Source: Torreya grandis
Lineage: Eukaryota; Streptophyta; Pinopsida; Cupressales; Taxaceae
Direction of reading: 5' to 3'
DNA: 64,000 bases
Assembly (NCBI GenBank): GCA_037957365.1
Contig: JARHVA010004092.1
Location: forward strand, 1,428,501 to 1,492,500
The notes below the pieces were generated by a model, which had not been told where the DNA came from, made no database searches, and saw nothing but the letters and a program-made list of their open reading frames with translations. The translations under genes and the position numbers were made by a program. Shown here piece after piece: positions 23,160 through 35,364 of the stretch (position 1 is the first letter of the stretch; each line of letters begins with the position of its first letter).

Positions 23160-24490
23160 ATCATGCCCCCAAGCCTAATAATAATGGAGGAAAATGGTGA
23201 TTTTAGAAAATCCATAATAGAAAAATAGTGAATACAGTAAGTCCATTGAAGATAAGGTAAAGTATCCTAAAAAAATTTGTGCTAGACTTGTTTCAGGCCT
23301 ATGGGATCTTAAGGCTACCTTGGGGTAGAATATTATACCAATAGTGGAGGACAATTAGGTTATTATTTATATCTTTGATTCCATATTGGAATACCCTAAA
23401 AAAACACTTGAAAAATCTATTCTAGCAAGATTTTTTTGACACAAACCTCGAATTGATGATTTTGGAACTGGGTTATAATGAAATGGAAATACATGTTGCA
23501 TATTAAGGTTATTTTCATGATAAAAAAATATTTCCTTATTTATTTTTATTCTTTGGAGAGTTGTGTGAAGGCTTTAGAAGGTGGCCCATGGTACTTTAAA
23601 AAAAAAGTTCCTATCTCTTGGAAATGAAGACCAGACTTAGTATTTGCTATGAATACCCAATGGATATTACTATGTGGGTTTATCTCCATGAATTATCAAT
23701 ATAATTATGGTATGATGATGTGTTTCTTGGCATGAATCAGGCTATTGCTCAACCTATGTCAATTGACCTAGTGAGTAGGATAAAAAGAAGATTGGTAGAA
23801 GCTAGGATCAAAGTGTATGTCTAGACTAATAGATCAAACATCAAAAATATCTAACTAAAATAAAAATTTGGTAACTAGAATTCAAAACTTCTTTATGAAA
23901 GAGAGGATCTCATTTTTAAAAGGTGTGATTCAACTGGACATATTATCGATTATTTCCTAATGCTCCAAAATTAGGTGGATGTGGAAAAACATACAAAGCT
24001 AGTTGAAGGGGTTGGTAACCCTTTATGACCCCCAAAAATAATTTAATCCTTGATTCTAATAATATACTTATTAAGGTACTCCTTGGCTTGGATAAATCTG
24101 GTCAATGGAAGTGTAACCCTAACTCCTCTAAGAGCAAAAAAGAATCTAGGTTGGTGGTGGATAAAAATTCTTTAATGGGTTTTTTAGATATTGGATTTGT
24201 ACTAGAGGACAAACCCCTAAAGGAATTAAAAAGTGTATTAAATCAAATAATATTTGCATAATAACTTATCAAAAAAGCTGGAATCCCCCCTTCTTTCTCC
24301 TTCTTCTAATGTTCCTCTCTCTTCAGATGAAAGGATGCCTTCTAATTCTACTAGGAGTCACTCTTTAGATAAGAAGGTCAAGGATACTACTAGTTTATTT
24401 TCCAAATCAAGACTACCCCTTATTTATAATCTCTCTAACAATTTTATTTCTCCTTTTAATGACCTTAATTATTCTGAGGAACCCAAGTGA
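23160..24490 (+). pseudogene. L1-type LINE ORF1 relic 1 (DUF4283 plus zinc knuckle)
   Basis: Plant L1 LINE ORF1 proteins bind element RNA; many carry a DUF4283 domain followed by a CCHC knuckle. Here a decayed frame reads ALEGGPWYFKKKVPISW (about 23570-23620). In a neighbouring frame come MWVYLHELSIQLWYDDVFLG and PMSIDLVSRIKRRLVEARIK (about 23660-23820), both typical of the DUF4283 core. A knuckle-like piece (RCDSTGHIIDYF, about 23920-23955) follows, with some Cys lost. Open frames at 24025-24490 (Ser/Asn/Lys rich) would be the variable tail. There are many stops and frame changes. No endonuclease/RT ORF2 is nearby, so the copy is truncated or scattered. Confidence 0.65.
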
Positions 24491-24959
24491 CTCCCTCCTT
24501 TAAGAGATGAGAATTGGGTTAAAGTTAAAAATTAAAAAAATGGAAGTAAAAAAGTGGTCATGGTGCCATCATTAGGGGAAAATATACTAGATTTGTAGTG
24601 AGAAAGGTATAATTAATTTAAAATAAGTCTTTTAAGGGTCACAAATGACCCTGAGGTAGTTTAAATTATCAAGGTTCCAATGAATTTTGCCTAAAAAATT
24701 AGGGGCCTTCCTAGACTGTTAATTTCCAAGATGATTGTTTATATTTTGAATTATTTTATCTTTACAAGGAGATTTAATTATTTTCAAATGCTTTTTTAAA
24801 ATATGGGAGGTGTTAAACTAAAATAGAGTGGGGAGCGATATAGATATTTTATCCTCTTGATTGATATACCCTGAGACCAAGTTTTATATCATTGGATCAT
24901 TTATTATGAGCCTTATTCCATCCTTCATTTAATTAAATACAAAAAAATCTCAATTGAAA

Positions 24960-25960
24960 AAAGGTGGTGGGTGGTGCATTGACAAGGTTTTACGTGCTTT
25001 TGAATTTCAAAGTTAAAAATTACACTAACTATTTTGAAAAGTAGTGGGATAGGAAAGTAGTAAAAAAGTTTTTAAAAGTGTTTCTTATCCCTTAGAGAGA
25101 AGTAAATCATGGTAGGATCTTTTTCAAACATTAAGAAACCTTAGGAGAGCTATAGTATGTATCTAGTATAGGAACAAAATAGTATAAACTTGGTATTGTA
25201 TGTGAAGGATATGCTCTTTGATGATGCTAAGGAAAAATATTGTAATTCTCTGGTGGGAAAATTAGTTGATGCCAAACATAGCATGGAGGATGTAAGGAAT
25301 TGAAATAGAAATAAATGGAAAGGAGTGGGAAAATTTAAAATAGTAGCTCTTGTTAATGATTGCTTACTATTTTATTTTGTGTGCATGGAAAGTTGTTGGA
25401 AAATCCTAAATGGAGGCCCATGGATAATGGGAAAGGCATATCTCATACTATAATAATATAAACTTAATTTGTCTTCTTCCAACTTTAGGCTTGACCAAAT
25501 TCCATTGTGGCTAGAACTACATGACCTACCTCTTTCATTTTGGGATGATATAATTATAAAGAGCTTAGTAGAGTTTCTTGTCACTTTGGTTATCATGGAA
25601 TATAACACTTGATCACATAAAATAATGATTTTGGCAAGGTTATACATGTTATTTCTAGTAGATCAATCATTCCCCACTATGATCTGGCTAAGGTCCTCTT
25701 TGGGTTCCTAAAACTAGACTATACTATTTGATAGGGAAAAAGAAATTTTCTTCTAATGTAATAAGTTCAATCACTTTGTTGCTTCTTATTTTGAGCACAA
25801 TGGTGGTCATGATTTTTTCAATAAGTCAAAATAACTACACTCACATGAAATTTTTTGGGAACTATATGGGGAAATCCTGAACATCTCTTCTAAGGATATC
25901 TTGGAAAAAATTATGAGTAAAATATTTTACAATTAATTCTAGATTCAGATCACTTTTGGT
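24960..25960 (+). pseudogene. L1-type LINE ORF1 relic 2 (DUF4283 plus degenerate zinc knuckle)
   Basis: This is a second, better preserved ORF1-like relic in the same orientation. The stretch ILNGGPWIMGKAYLIL, then KLNLSSSNFRLDQIPLWLEL, then HDLPLSFWDDIIIKSLVEFL (about 25395-25590) is a clear DUF4283 core. Next come HKIMILARLYMLF and then CNKFNHFVASYF (about 25755-25795), a CCHC knuckle that has lost one Cys. It starts about 1.9 kb after relic 1, so the two are separate insertions or a duplication of ORF1. The relic is cut on the right by the LTR of copia array B at 26071. No ORF2 is present. Confidence 0.75.
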
Positions 25961-26070
25961 TTCTTTTGTAGTTGGCTTTGGTTTCCTTTTTGGTAGGAAA
26001 TTTCTTCTTCACCACCTTTACACGTAGGACTAGGTCTAATCCATGTTTTTTCTCTATTTGTTCTTCACTT

Positions 26071-27279
26071 TGTTAAGCATAGGATATACTGAGAGGGGGA
26101 GGGGTGAATCAATATATCATATATCTTATAAAACATTCCCTTAATCAAATTCCACTTAACCAAACATTCAAGATATGTAATAAAAATGAAACAATATACA
26201 CACCACAAGATAGAGAGAGACAACAAATATAACGTGGAAACCTAATGTGGGAAAGACCATGGAGAACAATCTCAAGTATATGAATGAGCACTAACTCAAA
26301 CAATATTCACAAGCACCAACTTGTAGGAGTACCAACCCCTTTTTTGAGCACCAACATAGCAACTATTCATGAGCACCAACCCCTTTGTTGAGCACCAATA
26401 CATCAACAATTCATGAGCACCAACCCACAGGAGCACCAACCCCTTTACTGATCACCAACAAAGCAAAAATTCATGAGAACCAACCCACAAGAGCACTAAC
26501 CCCTTTATTGAGCACCAACCCATAGGAGCACCAACCCCTTTGCTGAGCACCAACCCAAAAGATCACCAACCCCTTTGTGTATACCACACAACTATCTCTC
26601 AATGTTGCTATCTCAACAAATGATAGTTCATTACAACATGTCTTTCCTATCTCTCACCTTTGCTCTTCTAAGCTAGATATAACAAATACAAATCATATTT
26701 ATCTCTCACAAATGCTCTTCTAAGCTAGATATTACTATCTCAAATAAAACTCTATCTCACACATTACAAATGGCTTCTCAATCCTTTATTTATAGCTTTC
26801 CAAATTACATTTGGCCTTCCCCCTTTGTGACCCTTCAATCCTCATGGAAAATGGCACCAAACTTGTATGACCCTTCATATCCTTTCCTTTGAAAAGTCAT
26901 GTGATGACCCTTCATGAGAAAAAACGTCCTTCCCTCTTTTGTCTTTACCTTGGTGACTTTTCGTATTCCTCAAAGTGTCCCTTCATGAGAAATTGTGCCC
27001 TTCCTCTTTTGTCTTCACTTGGTGACACATGGAATTCCCCAAGATGACTCTTCATGGGAAAATTCATCCCATTCTTCTTTTGTCTTTACCCCATGACTCT
27101 TTGACTTGTCCATGGGCCCTTATTTTGTCTTATATGCAACCAAAAATATATTTGTTAATATTAAATAGATATGAACACACATTAGCCAAGATATATCCAT
27201 TACAAACATTATTAAATGCAATGGGGCCTTTATCACTAACAATGCTAGACCTTTGACATCAATGACAATATTTCCAACA
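26071..27279 (-). repeat. Element B LTR1 (3' LTR of unit 1)
   Basis: On the minus strand it begins TGTTGGAAATATTG and ends GCTTAACA, about 1.2 kb. The minus-strand polypurine tract AAAGGGGGAGAT lies just before it (27280-27291). It contains a variable-length block of GAGCACCAAC repeats (about 26285-26575). The plus-strand frame at 27029-27256 falls inside and has no coding support. Confidence 0.85.
26285..26575. repeat. GAGCACCAAC minisatellite, LTR1 copy
   Basis: At least ten copies of the decamer GAGCACCAAC (or close variants) occur with alternating spacers CCACAAG and CCCCTTTGCT. Unit length is irregular here compared with the clean 60-bp period in LTR2, showing that repeat number and phase changed after the LTRs separated. 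Confidence 0.85.
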
Positions 27280-27567
27280 ATCTCCCCCTTTGTCATTGAT
27301 GGCAACCTCAATCCTAAAACTACCACATCTGGAATCTTGCACATACTATCTTCTAAAAACATACAGTAACTCCCCCTTATTATAGCAACCTGTCCCTATT
27401 TCTACACATGTACCTATACCTTTTATTCTCCCCATTTGACATCAATGGTAAAGGGCCTACCTGGAGCTAACACTTCGCTCTCCCTTAATTGATGTTGAAC
27501 ATCAATGGCAGAAATTAATAGAAATTACTCGCAACTCCTCTTGCAGATCTTTGAATGTGTCCTTTGA

Positions 27568-29854
27568 TCATGACTTTGAGAAGATATCTGATAATACATA
27601 CAAATTGTTCCCTATCCTTTGAACATCTACAATCAACTCATTTGAATCTTTTCTTCTAATCTCACAACCTTTTATATGAAACTTTAATGTGTATCCTTGA
27701 TCACATATTTGAATAACACTCAATAGATTATGCTTAAGACCTTTTACATACAAAAGATTCTTAGTCTTAGTTCTACCATAATCCAAACTTAAAGTACCTT
27801 TTCCAGCTATCCTAGCAGTGGTTTTATCTCTGAATCTCACTATGCCACCATTGATCTTCTTTAGAGTTATGAACTTACTTTTATCTCCTATCATATGCCT
27901 CAAAAATACACTATCAAATAACCATGGCTGATCTTTATTTCTTACATGTAGAGCTATCTAAACCATCATATAATCTTCAAGTTATTTCTTGTGCCATGAA
28001 CAAGTCTGAACTTCCTTCTTGATGAATGGAGCTTTGAAACTCTGATCCTTCTTCTTGATGAATAGAGATTTGAAACTCTGATCTTTCTTGACTTACTCAA
28101 CATGCTTCTACAATACTGAGCTATGTGTCCAAAGTTGTTTAACTTGTAGCATACTATGGTTTCTTCATCAAATCTTGATAGAGGAGCATAAGAGTTGTGG
28201 CTTCTACTTGACTCTACTTGACTCTCCTTCTCCTTATTTCTAGAATTTTTATCTCTTTTTCTACATTCTAATTTCTTGTGACCATATCCATTACAATAAA
28301 AACAATAGAAATAAAAATAAGACCTATCTGTATATCTCTCACCTGATTGCCTTTTATAGCTTTGTTCCCTCTAGGATTCTTTATTTGAAATGTTCTCTGT
28401 ATTATTCACTTCTCCCCTTTTTGTTTCCTCTTTTGTAAGAGCTTTAACATAGCTCTTTTCCTTTTCAAATATTATCCCTATCTTATCTAAATTTGCTTTT
28501 TGACTTTCCAATATCTTATTCAGCATGTTAGTGATATCTTCAAATTTTGAATCACTAACTACTTAATCATTAACTTCTTTCTCAATATCTTCTTTTAAAG
28601 AGGTAATTTCAATAACATACCTTTCACATTCTTTTCTTTCTATTTCCAACTATGTTTTTAGATATTCTTCATTCTTCTTAGCTTCTTCTAAGTGTGATGT
28701 TAGATCATCAATGATTCCCTTTGACTATTTTTTATTTTTCTTGATCCAGCGCATCAATCTTCGATTCTTCTTCTCAACAGCTTCTAACTCTTCTAAGGCA
28801 CAAATGAGTTATCCTTCCATATTCACTTCAGCTTCTTCCTCTTCTTCTTCTTGATCATCTTCATGTATGGCCATGAATAGAATCTCGTCTTCTTCTGAAT
28901 AACTAACACCACTATCTTCAGTTGAGCTAGGATCCTTAGAATACATGTCCTTCTTCTTGAATCCCTTCTTGGATTTTCCTTTGAAATTCTTCTTGTATGT
29001 AGACTTTTCTTCTTCATCATCATTACCCTTATTTGGGAATTTAACTAAAAAATGTCCAATCTTTCCATAATTAAAACATTTAAAAGGTAATTTTCCTTGA
29101 TATTTACCTATTCTCCTTTTCAGCTTACAAACAAAAAGTGCTATGTTATCATCTTCATCATCACTAGAACTATCACTTGAATCTTGAATCTTAGCTTTCT
29201 ATTTCTTTGATGTCTTGAAAGTTGCTTCTCTCTTTGATGGTTTATCTTGTTTAGTTTGCATCTCATATGCCATGAGAATACCATGAATCTCATCCATCTT
29301 TAGCTTAGCTAAGTTATTAATCTCCTCATTACTGAAACCTTTGCATCATATCTCATTAGTAGAGATATAAAAACCTTTTGTACCACCGTTGACTCTTCCA
29401 ACATTTCTCCAAGACCTTGAATTTGATTTACTATTTGATCAACTCGTAAGAGATAACTTGTTATATCTTCTTCTTCTTCCATCTTCAAACTTTCAAACTA
29501 TCTTCTAAAAGTTTGAAGCTTAGCTTGCTAATGTTTTCTATCACCTTTGTAAATATTCTCATGTTTTACCCAAGTTTCATGAGCATATTTACATTGCATA
29601 ACTTTTACAAATTTAGATTCACATAGAACACATAAACTAGCATTTATAGCTTTAAAATTACATTCACTTGCCTTCTTTACTATTGGAGTAATTACAAATG
29701 TCTATGGCTCTTCATATTCCTCCACCACTACTTGCCATATGTCGAATCCAAGGGCCATCAAATAAATTTTCATTCTCATGCTCCAAAAATCATAATTCAT
29801 CCCATTAAATAGATGTGCCTTATTTGTATAAAATCCTTCATGTGATCCAGCCAT
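27568..29854 (-). pseudogene. Ty1/copia gag and gag-pre-integrase relic, unit 1 of element B
   Basis: The minus-strand start is ATG at 29854 (MAGSHEGFYTNKAHLFNG), a copia gag N-terminus (DUF4219-like). A UBN2-type region follows with ETWVKHENIYKGD and FESLKMEEEEDITSYL. Next is a knuckle CFNYGKIGHF (about 29075) whose second Cys is Tyr, then an acidic segment. A second knuckle is intact, CFYCNGYGHKKLEC (about 28255-28300), and a third is partial, CYKLNNFGHIAQYC. At 27903-27568 an uninterrupted 111-codon frame is a gag-pre-integrase domain (RHMIGDKSKFITLKKINGG, later LLYVKGLKHNLLSV). In autonomous relatives integrase follows; here the reading ends with LSDIFSKS and non-coding DNA. Stops and frameshifts are scattered before that. 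Similarity to SIRE-type copia is from memory of the family. Confidence 0.85.
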
Positions 29855-29898
29855 CATGCTTTCCCGATATACCTTCAAGTTGTAAAACTTTTCAAAAA

Positions 29899-29916
29899 GA
29901 ACCTGCTTTGATACTA
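29899..29916 (-). other. Primer binding site for initiator tRNA-Met, element B
   Basis: On the minus strand, two bases after the LTR end, the sequence reads TAGTATCAAAGCAGGTTC. The usual plant copia site is TGGTATCAGAGC, so there are two G-to-A changes. Its position between LTR2 and gag copy 1 confirms the minus orientation and that LTR2 is the 5' LTR of unit 1. Confidence 0.8.
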
Positions 29917-29918
29917 AT

Positions 29919-31189
29919 TACTAAGCATGGGATGTATAGAGAGGGGGGGTGAATCAGTATATCATATATATTATAAAAATTTCCCTTAATCAAATTCTAC
30001 TTAACCAAACATTCAAGATATGCAAGAAAATTGAAACAATAAACACACCAAAAGATAGAGAGAGACACTAGATATAATGTGGAAACCCAATGTGGGAAAA
30101 ACCATGGAGAATAATCTAAAGTATATGAATGAGCACTAACTCAAACAATATTCACAAGCACCAACTTGTAGGAGCACCAACCCCTTTGCTGAGCACCAAC
30201 ACAACAACTATTCATGAGCACCAACCCATAAGAGCACCAACCCTTTTATCGAGCACCAACATATCAACAATTTAAGAGCACCAACCCACAAGAGCACCAA
30301 CCCCTTTTATGAGCACCAACACAGCAACAATTCATGAGTAGCAACCCACAAGATCACTAACCCCTTTTCTAAGCACCAACACAATAATAATTCATGAGCA
30401 CCAACCCACAAGAGCACCAACCTCTTTGTTGAGCACCAACACAGTAATAATTCATGAGCACCAACCCACATGAGTATGAACCCCTTTATGTATACCACAC
30501 AACTATCTCTCAATGTTGCTATCTCAACAAATGATAGTTTATTACAACATCTCTTTCCTCTCTCTCACCTTTTCTCTTCTAAGCTAGATATAATAAATAC
30601 AAATCATATTCATCTCTCACAAATGCTCTTCTACACTAGATATTACTATCTCAAATCAAACTCTATCTCACACATTACAAATGGCTTCTCAAGCCTTTAT
30701 TTATAGCTTTTCAAATGACCTTTGGCCTTCCCCCTTTGTGACCCTTCAATCCTCATGGAAAATGGTGCCAAAATTGTATGACCCTTCATATCCTTACCTT
30801 TGAAAACTCATGTGGTGACCCTTCATCAGCAAAAATGTCCTTCCCTCTTTTGTCTTACCTTGGTGACTTTTCATATTTCTCAAAGTGTCCCTTCATGAGA
30901 AATTACACCGTTCCTCTTTTGTCTTGACTTGGTGACTCTTGGAATTTCCTAAGATGACTCTTCATGGGAAAATACATCCCATTCTTATTTTTTCTTTACC
31001 CTATGACTCTTTGACTTCTCCATGGGCCCTTCTTTTGTCTTATATGTAACCAAAAATATATTCATTAATATTAAATAATTATTAACACACATTAGCCAAG
31101 ATATATCCATTAAAAATATTATTAAATACAATGGGGCCTTTATTACCAATAATGCTAGACCTTTGATATCAATGACAATATTTCCAAAA
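29919..31189 (-). repeat. Element B LTR2 (shared LTR)
   Basis: About 1.27 kb, clearly homologous to LTR1 along its length. The minus-strand start is degenerate (TTTTTGGAAATATTG instead of TGTTGGAAATATTG). It is preceded by the same purine tract (AAAGGGGGAGAT, 31190-31201). It holds a clean 60-bp minisatellite (30181-30480). Confidence 0.85.
30181..30480. repeat. 60-bp minisatellite, five in-phase units, in LTR2
   Basis: Five consecutive 60-bp units each contain GAGCACCAAC, then ACA.CAACAATTCATGAGCA, then CCAACCCACAAGAGCACCAA and CCCCTTT, aligned exactly every 60 bases. A degraded unit precedes them from about 30121. The minus-strand open frame at 30307-30513 (repeated HELLLCWC) is merely the translation of this repeat. 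Confidence 0.95.
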
Positions 31190-31489
31190 ATCTCCCCCTT
31201 TGTCATTGATGGCAACCTCAATCCTAAAACTACCACTTCTTGAATCCTGCACATACTATCATCTCAAAACATATAGTAACCCCCCTTACTATAGTAACCT
31301 GTGCCTATTCCTTGTACCTATTTTTGCACCTATACCTATACCTTTTATTCTCCCCCTTTGACATCAATACTAAAGGGCCTACCTAGAGCTAACATTTAGC
31401 TCTCCCTCAATTGATGTTGAACATCAATGGTAGAAATTAATAGAAATTACTCCCAACTCCTCTTGCAGATCTTTGAATGTGTCCTTTGA

Positions 31490-32862
31490 TCATGACTTTG
31501 AGAAGATATCTGATAATACATACAAATTATTCACTATCCTTTGAACATCTACAATCAAATTATTTGAATATTTTCTTCTAATCTCACAACCTTCTGCATG
31601 AAACTTTAATGTGTATCCTTGATCACATATTTGACTAACACTCAATAGATTATGCTTAAGACCTTTTACATACAAAACATTCTTAGTCTTAGTTCTACCA
31701 TAATCCAAACTTAAAGTACCTTTTCCAGCTATCTTGGTAGTGGTTTTATCTCCAAATCTCACTATGCCACCATTGATCTTCTTTAGAGTTATGAACTTAC
31801 TTTTATCTCCTGTCATATGCCTCAAAAATATGCTATCAAATAACCATGGCTGATCTTCACTTCTTACATGTAGATCTATCTAAACCATCATAGAATCTTC
31901 AATTTGTTTCTTGTGCCATGAACAAGTTTGAACTTCCTTCTTGATGAATGGAGCTTTGAAACTCTAATCCTTCTTCTTGATGAATGGATCTTTGAAACTT
32001 TGATCCTTATTAACTGACCCAAACACATTTTTACAATACCAAGCTATGTGTCCAAATTTGTTGCACTTGTATCATATTATGGTCTCTTCATCAAAGCTTG
32101 ATAGAGGAGCAAAAGAGTTGTGGATTTTACTTGACTCTACTTGACTTTCCTTCTCCTTATTTTTGAAACTGTTAGCACTTTTACTACATTCTAATTTCTT
32201 GTGACCATATCCATTACAATAAAAGAAAAACCATAAAAATAAGACCTATCTATATATCTCTGACTTGATTTTCTTTTGTAGCTTTGTTCCCTCTAGCCTT
32301 CTCTATTTGAAATGTCCTCTATATTCTTCACTTCTCCCTTTTTTTCCTCTTTTGTAAGAGCTTCAGCATATCTCTTTTTATTTTCAAATCCAATCCCTAT
32401 CTTATTTGAATTTGATTTTTGACTTTCTAATATCTTATTTAGCATGTTAGTGCTATCCTCAAATTTTGAATCACTAACTACTTTATCATTGACTACTTTC
32501 TCAATATCTTCTTTTAAAGAGGTAATTTCAATAACATACCTTTCACATTATTTTCTTGTTTTTTCCAACCGTTCTATTAGATCTTCTTCATTCTTCTTGG
32601 CTTCTTCCAAGTGTGTTGTTAGATCATCAATAATTCCCTTTGATTCATTTTCATTTTTCTCAATCTGGCACATCAATCTTTGATTCTTCTTCTCAAAAAC
32701 TTCTAACTCTTCTAAGTCACAAATGAGTTCTCCTTCCATATTCACTTTAGATTCCTCCTCTTCTTCTTCTTGATCATCTTCATGTATGGCCATGAATATA
32801 ATCTCTTCTTCTTCTGAATCGCTGACTCCACTATCTTCGTCTAAGCTAGGATCCTTGGAACC
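31490..32862 (-). pseudogene. Ty1/copia gag C-terminal part and gag-pre-integrase relic, unit 2 of element B
   Basis: This is a second copy of the same gene, cut at its 5' side. An open minus-strand frame (32865-32548) reads EDSGVSDSEEEEIIFMAIHE and then a Glu/Lys coiled-coil-like stretch. This corresponds to the acidic middle of copy 1. A CNGYGHKKLEC knuckle (about 32190-32220, first Cys missing) follows. An uninterrupted 111-codon gag-pre-integrase frame closes it (31825-31490, RHMTGDKSKFITLKKINGG). The DUF4219/UBN2 half is absent because homology to copy 1 stops at about 32862 inside the coding region. Both copies retain an open gag-pre-integrase domain, while upstream parts carry stops. 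As in copy 1, nothing of integrase or RT follows. Confidence 0.8.
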
Positions 32863-34176
32863 CACTAATAGAAAACATAAATATTAGGAGTCATACATTT
32901 AAAATCCCTTACTATAGTTCATAGGTTTTTATAACTTGAAAATTTATTAAAAATCTTCCATCACATATTCTATTACACATAGATTTATAAAATAAAACCC
33001 TTGATGGGAAACAAAATTTTTATGTAGGTCATACATCATGAAATTCCATCTTAATTAAAGATAAATATGTTTAGTATCTATGCTATAGATTTGGGTATGG
33101 AATAAAATTCCTTGCTGAGGTTTATAAATGGAATATTCTTCTAATTTTTTTAATAAAAACATCTACACATATTTTAAATTAACTATGGTAAGAGATAAAA
33201 CAAGAATTATATGCACTTTTCAAAATGAATCTAATATTATAAAAAAACTCAATTATTTTCTATGTATAAAATAAAAAATACTCACATATTCAAAGATGCT
33301 TATATGTGGTTACAAAAATGGTTAACCCTCTCTTTTCTTTGGCAATTTCTTCTCCTTTCTTATCTACCATCCATCATGCTATCCTCTTCTTCCACTAATT
33401 TAATTCTTATTTTATAATTTTTATCCATGCACATGTTGATGACCACCAAAATGTCTTATAATTATGCGACTAAACCTCATGCAAATAGTGATCATCAATG
33501 CATCACTCCACTAACATTTTTTTGAACTTGTAGTTTTATTTGCATATACAATAATGGTAGTCAGATAATCTCTCATCCTCTCTAACAAGGTCAACACTTT
33601 AATAACAATAATAACCCTAAAACAAAATCCTAACCCATTCTCATTTTTGTTTTTTCTATTTGTAAATAGATCAAAATCATGAAAATCGTCATAAATCTTC
33701 TAAAAAAGACCCTAAATTTTTATCCACTTTCCCAATTAAGTAAAAGTTTATCAAGTAATTATTTTTTAAGTTGAAATTAAATAATTTGCATTGGGAGGAG
33801 TATTATTTTCCTAAATATCTTTTATGATTTATTTGTAATCAATAAGGTATTCAATATTTAGATAAAGATAATCAAATAACTTAATTGAAATAATTGCCTT
33901 TGAACTTATAATAAATTGAAACAAATTCATGGTTACATAAACATAGTCAGAAGAGAAAATCAACCATCCTATCCAAATTTGATTTATATCAAAGAAACAT
34001 TGCATACTAGTCGAACTAAATACATAATAAAATCCATTAAATCATGCACTCCACTCATACCATATTTAAGTAATCATAACACAACAAAGGGTTATAATAT
34101 ATATGGAAGCCACAATAAAAATTACAACCAATATTTAAAACAACTAGTTCCAATATCATATATTTCATTCTAATTT
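32863..34176. other. AT-rich DNA, possibly part of the downstream LTR of element E
   Basis: No coding signal. A stretch near 33909 (ATAATAAATTGAAAC, then a run ending CATAGTCAGAA) resembles one near 56592 (ATAATAAATTGAAAC, then ATAGTCCAAAA). The latter lies in the DNA next to the primer site of element E. That fits the two stretches being the two LTRs of E, but the similarity is weak and short. Confidence 0.35.
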
Positions 34177-34181
34177 AATAG
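34177..34181. repeat. Target-site duplication of element C (left copy)
   Basis: AATAG lies next to the left LTR and recurs at 41725-41729 next to the right LTR. The match requires the LTR to begin three bases beyond the TGGG on the plus strand, so the exact border is slightly uncertain. Confidence 0.65.
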
Positions 34182-35364
34182 TTTTGGGAATATTGGTGTA
34201 TTATTCCTAATTTAGTTAAAGGGTTTGAGTAGTAAAATTAGTCAATAATTATGCCATAATAAACTTAATAATTTGTTAATTTTGATAGTTATTTAGAATT
34301 TATAAAAATAGAAAGTGAATAAAGAGAAATATAACTTAGATTAGAACTATGCTGATCTGATTGAGATAGATTTTGATATTAACTGTGTGAGATTGGGACA
34401 CTATGGCAAATTAAGATCTAGACTTCATTTTCTATTTGGAAAGGAGTGTTAGAATTAGATAGGAATGGTACTAGCACTATATTTCACCTCTACCACTATT
34501 GTCCTAAGGATCTTAGCTTTCTAGGTTTTGTTTGATAGGTCTGTGTGAAATTATCTATGAAATTTTAGTAGCTGAAAGTTTATAGAGCTGCCTATAGAGT
34601 AGATCATTTATTCAAACCCTATCTTTTATTATGCTTTAACCAATTTTGATCAAGAGGGGGGGTTAGTGTGTGTAAGATGCACTGGATGTGCTTAACACCC
34701 TATGTGTAGGCATGCTACATACATACCAATACTCTAAAGAGGGATTACTACATATATAGTTCTCCCACTTAATGTGCTTTTATGCAATTCAGTGTATGAA
34801 GATGTAGAATGCTAGATTAGATGTACTTGAGATGGATAGGTACTGGTGTAGGAATTTGAAAAATTTTATAATTGTATTGGTTGGTTATATGTAGATAATA
34901 GGGAAGATTTCTTGAGTGGTCTTACTTGTATTCTTGCTTGCTTAGTGATAGTTGCCAACCCTTTCCAAATGATCTTTGAGTGGGATTTTATAATGATCTA
35001 TTGGTCATGGATTTAATTTGCTCATGTTAGGTCAATAAGGATAAGGATGAGGAACTAGAATAAATTAAACATTAGGGATAGAAATGGGCTTAGACAATAT
35101 CATCAAAATTAGATAGTAGTGGCACTGATGCTATAGTCTAAGTGTGTCACTATTATCTTAAGTAGATGGGACCTAGGGGGATTGATTTATCTTGAAAGGA
35201 GTAGTTTGGGTGAGCTAGGACTAAGTATAGAAGGCTAAAAATGATTATGAATAAGTGAAAATAATCCTAAGAGGGTCATGAAAGAAAGAAAGAGGGACCT
35301 ATGGGTTGGGTGTCATTAGCCATGCTCAAGTTACCAATTTTCACATTTTATATGACTACATTTA
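34182..35364 (-). repeat. Element C 3' LTR
   Basis: This copy begins (plus-strand left end) TTTTGGGAATATTGGTGTAT and is colinear with 40547-41724. On the minus strand its start reads TAAATGTAGTC, where the other copy has TGAATGTGTAGTC. The change is one G-to-A and a 2-bp deletion. Confidence 0.85.

Larger units (their letters stand above)
26071..32862 (-). mobile_element. Element B: tandem Ty1/copia array, gag-only, one shared LTR
   Basis: Read on the minus strand the order is: truncated gag copy 2 (32862 to 31490), LTR2 (31189 to 29919), primer site, gag copy 1 (29854 to 27568), polypurine tract, LTR1 (27279 to 26071). LTR2 thus serves as 3' LTR of one unit and 5' LTR of the next. The two gag copies are colinear and visibly similar until homology stops abruptly at about 32862, where the outermost unit is cut. 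Neither unit has integrase, RT or RNase H: after the gag-pre-integrase domain both go straight to the LTR. Unequal recombination between LTRs of a non-autonomous SIRE-like copia would produce this arrangement (inference). Confidence 0.85.

Noticed and set aside
30181..30480. Regularly spaced repeats resembling a CRISPR array
   Set aside because: The whole 60-bp unit repeats, with no unique spacers and no cas genes; the context is a plant copia LTR.
30307..30513. 68-codon minus-strand frame with repeated HELLLCWC
   Set aside because: It is only the translation of the 60-bp minisatellite; frame openness follows from the repeat.
32444..32683. 79-codon plus-strand frame rich in Ser and Phe
   Set aside because: Antisense shadow of the Glu/Lys-rich gag segment of element B.
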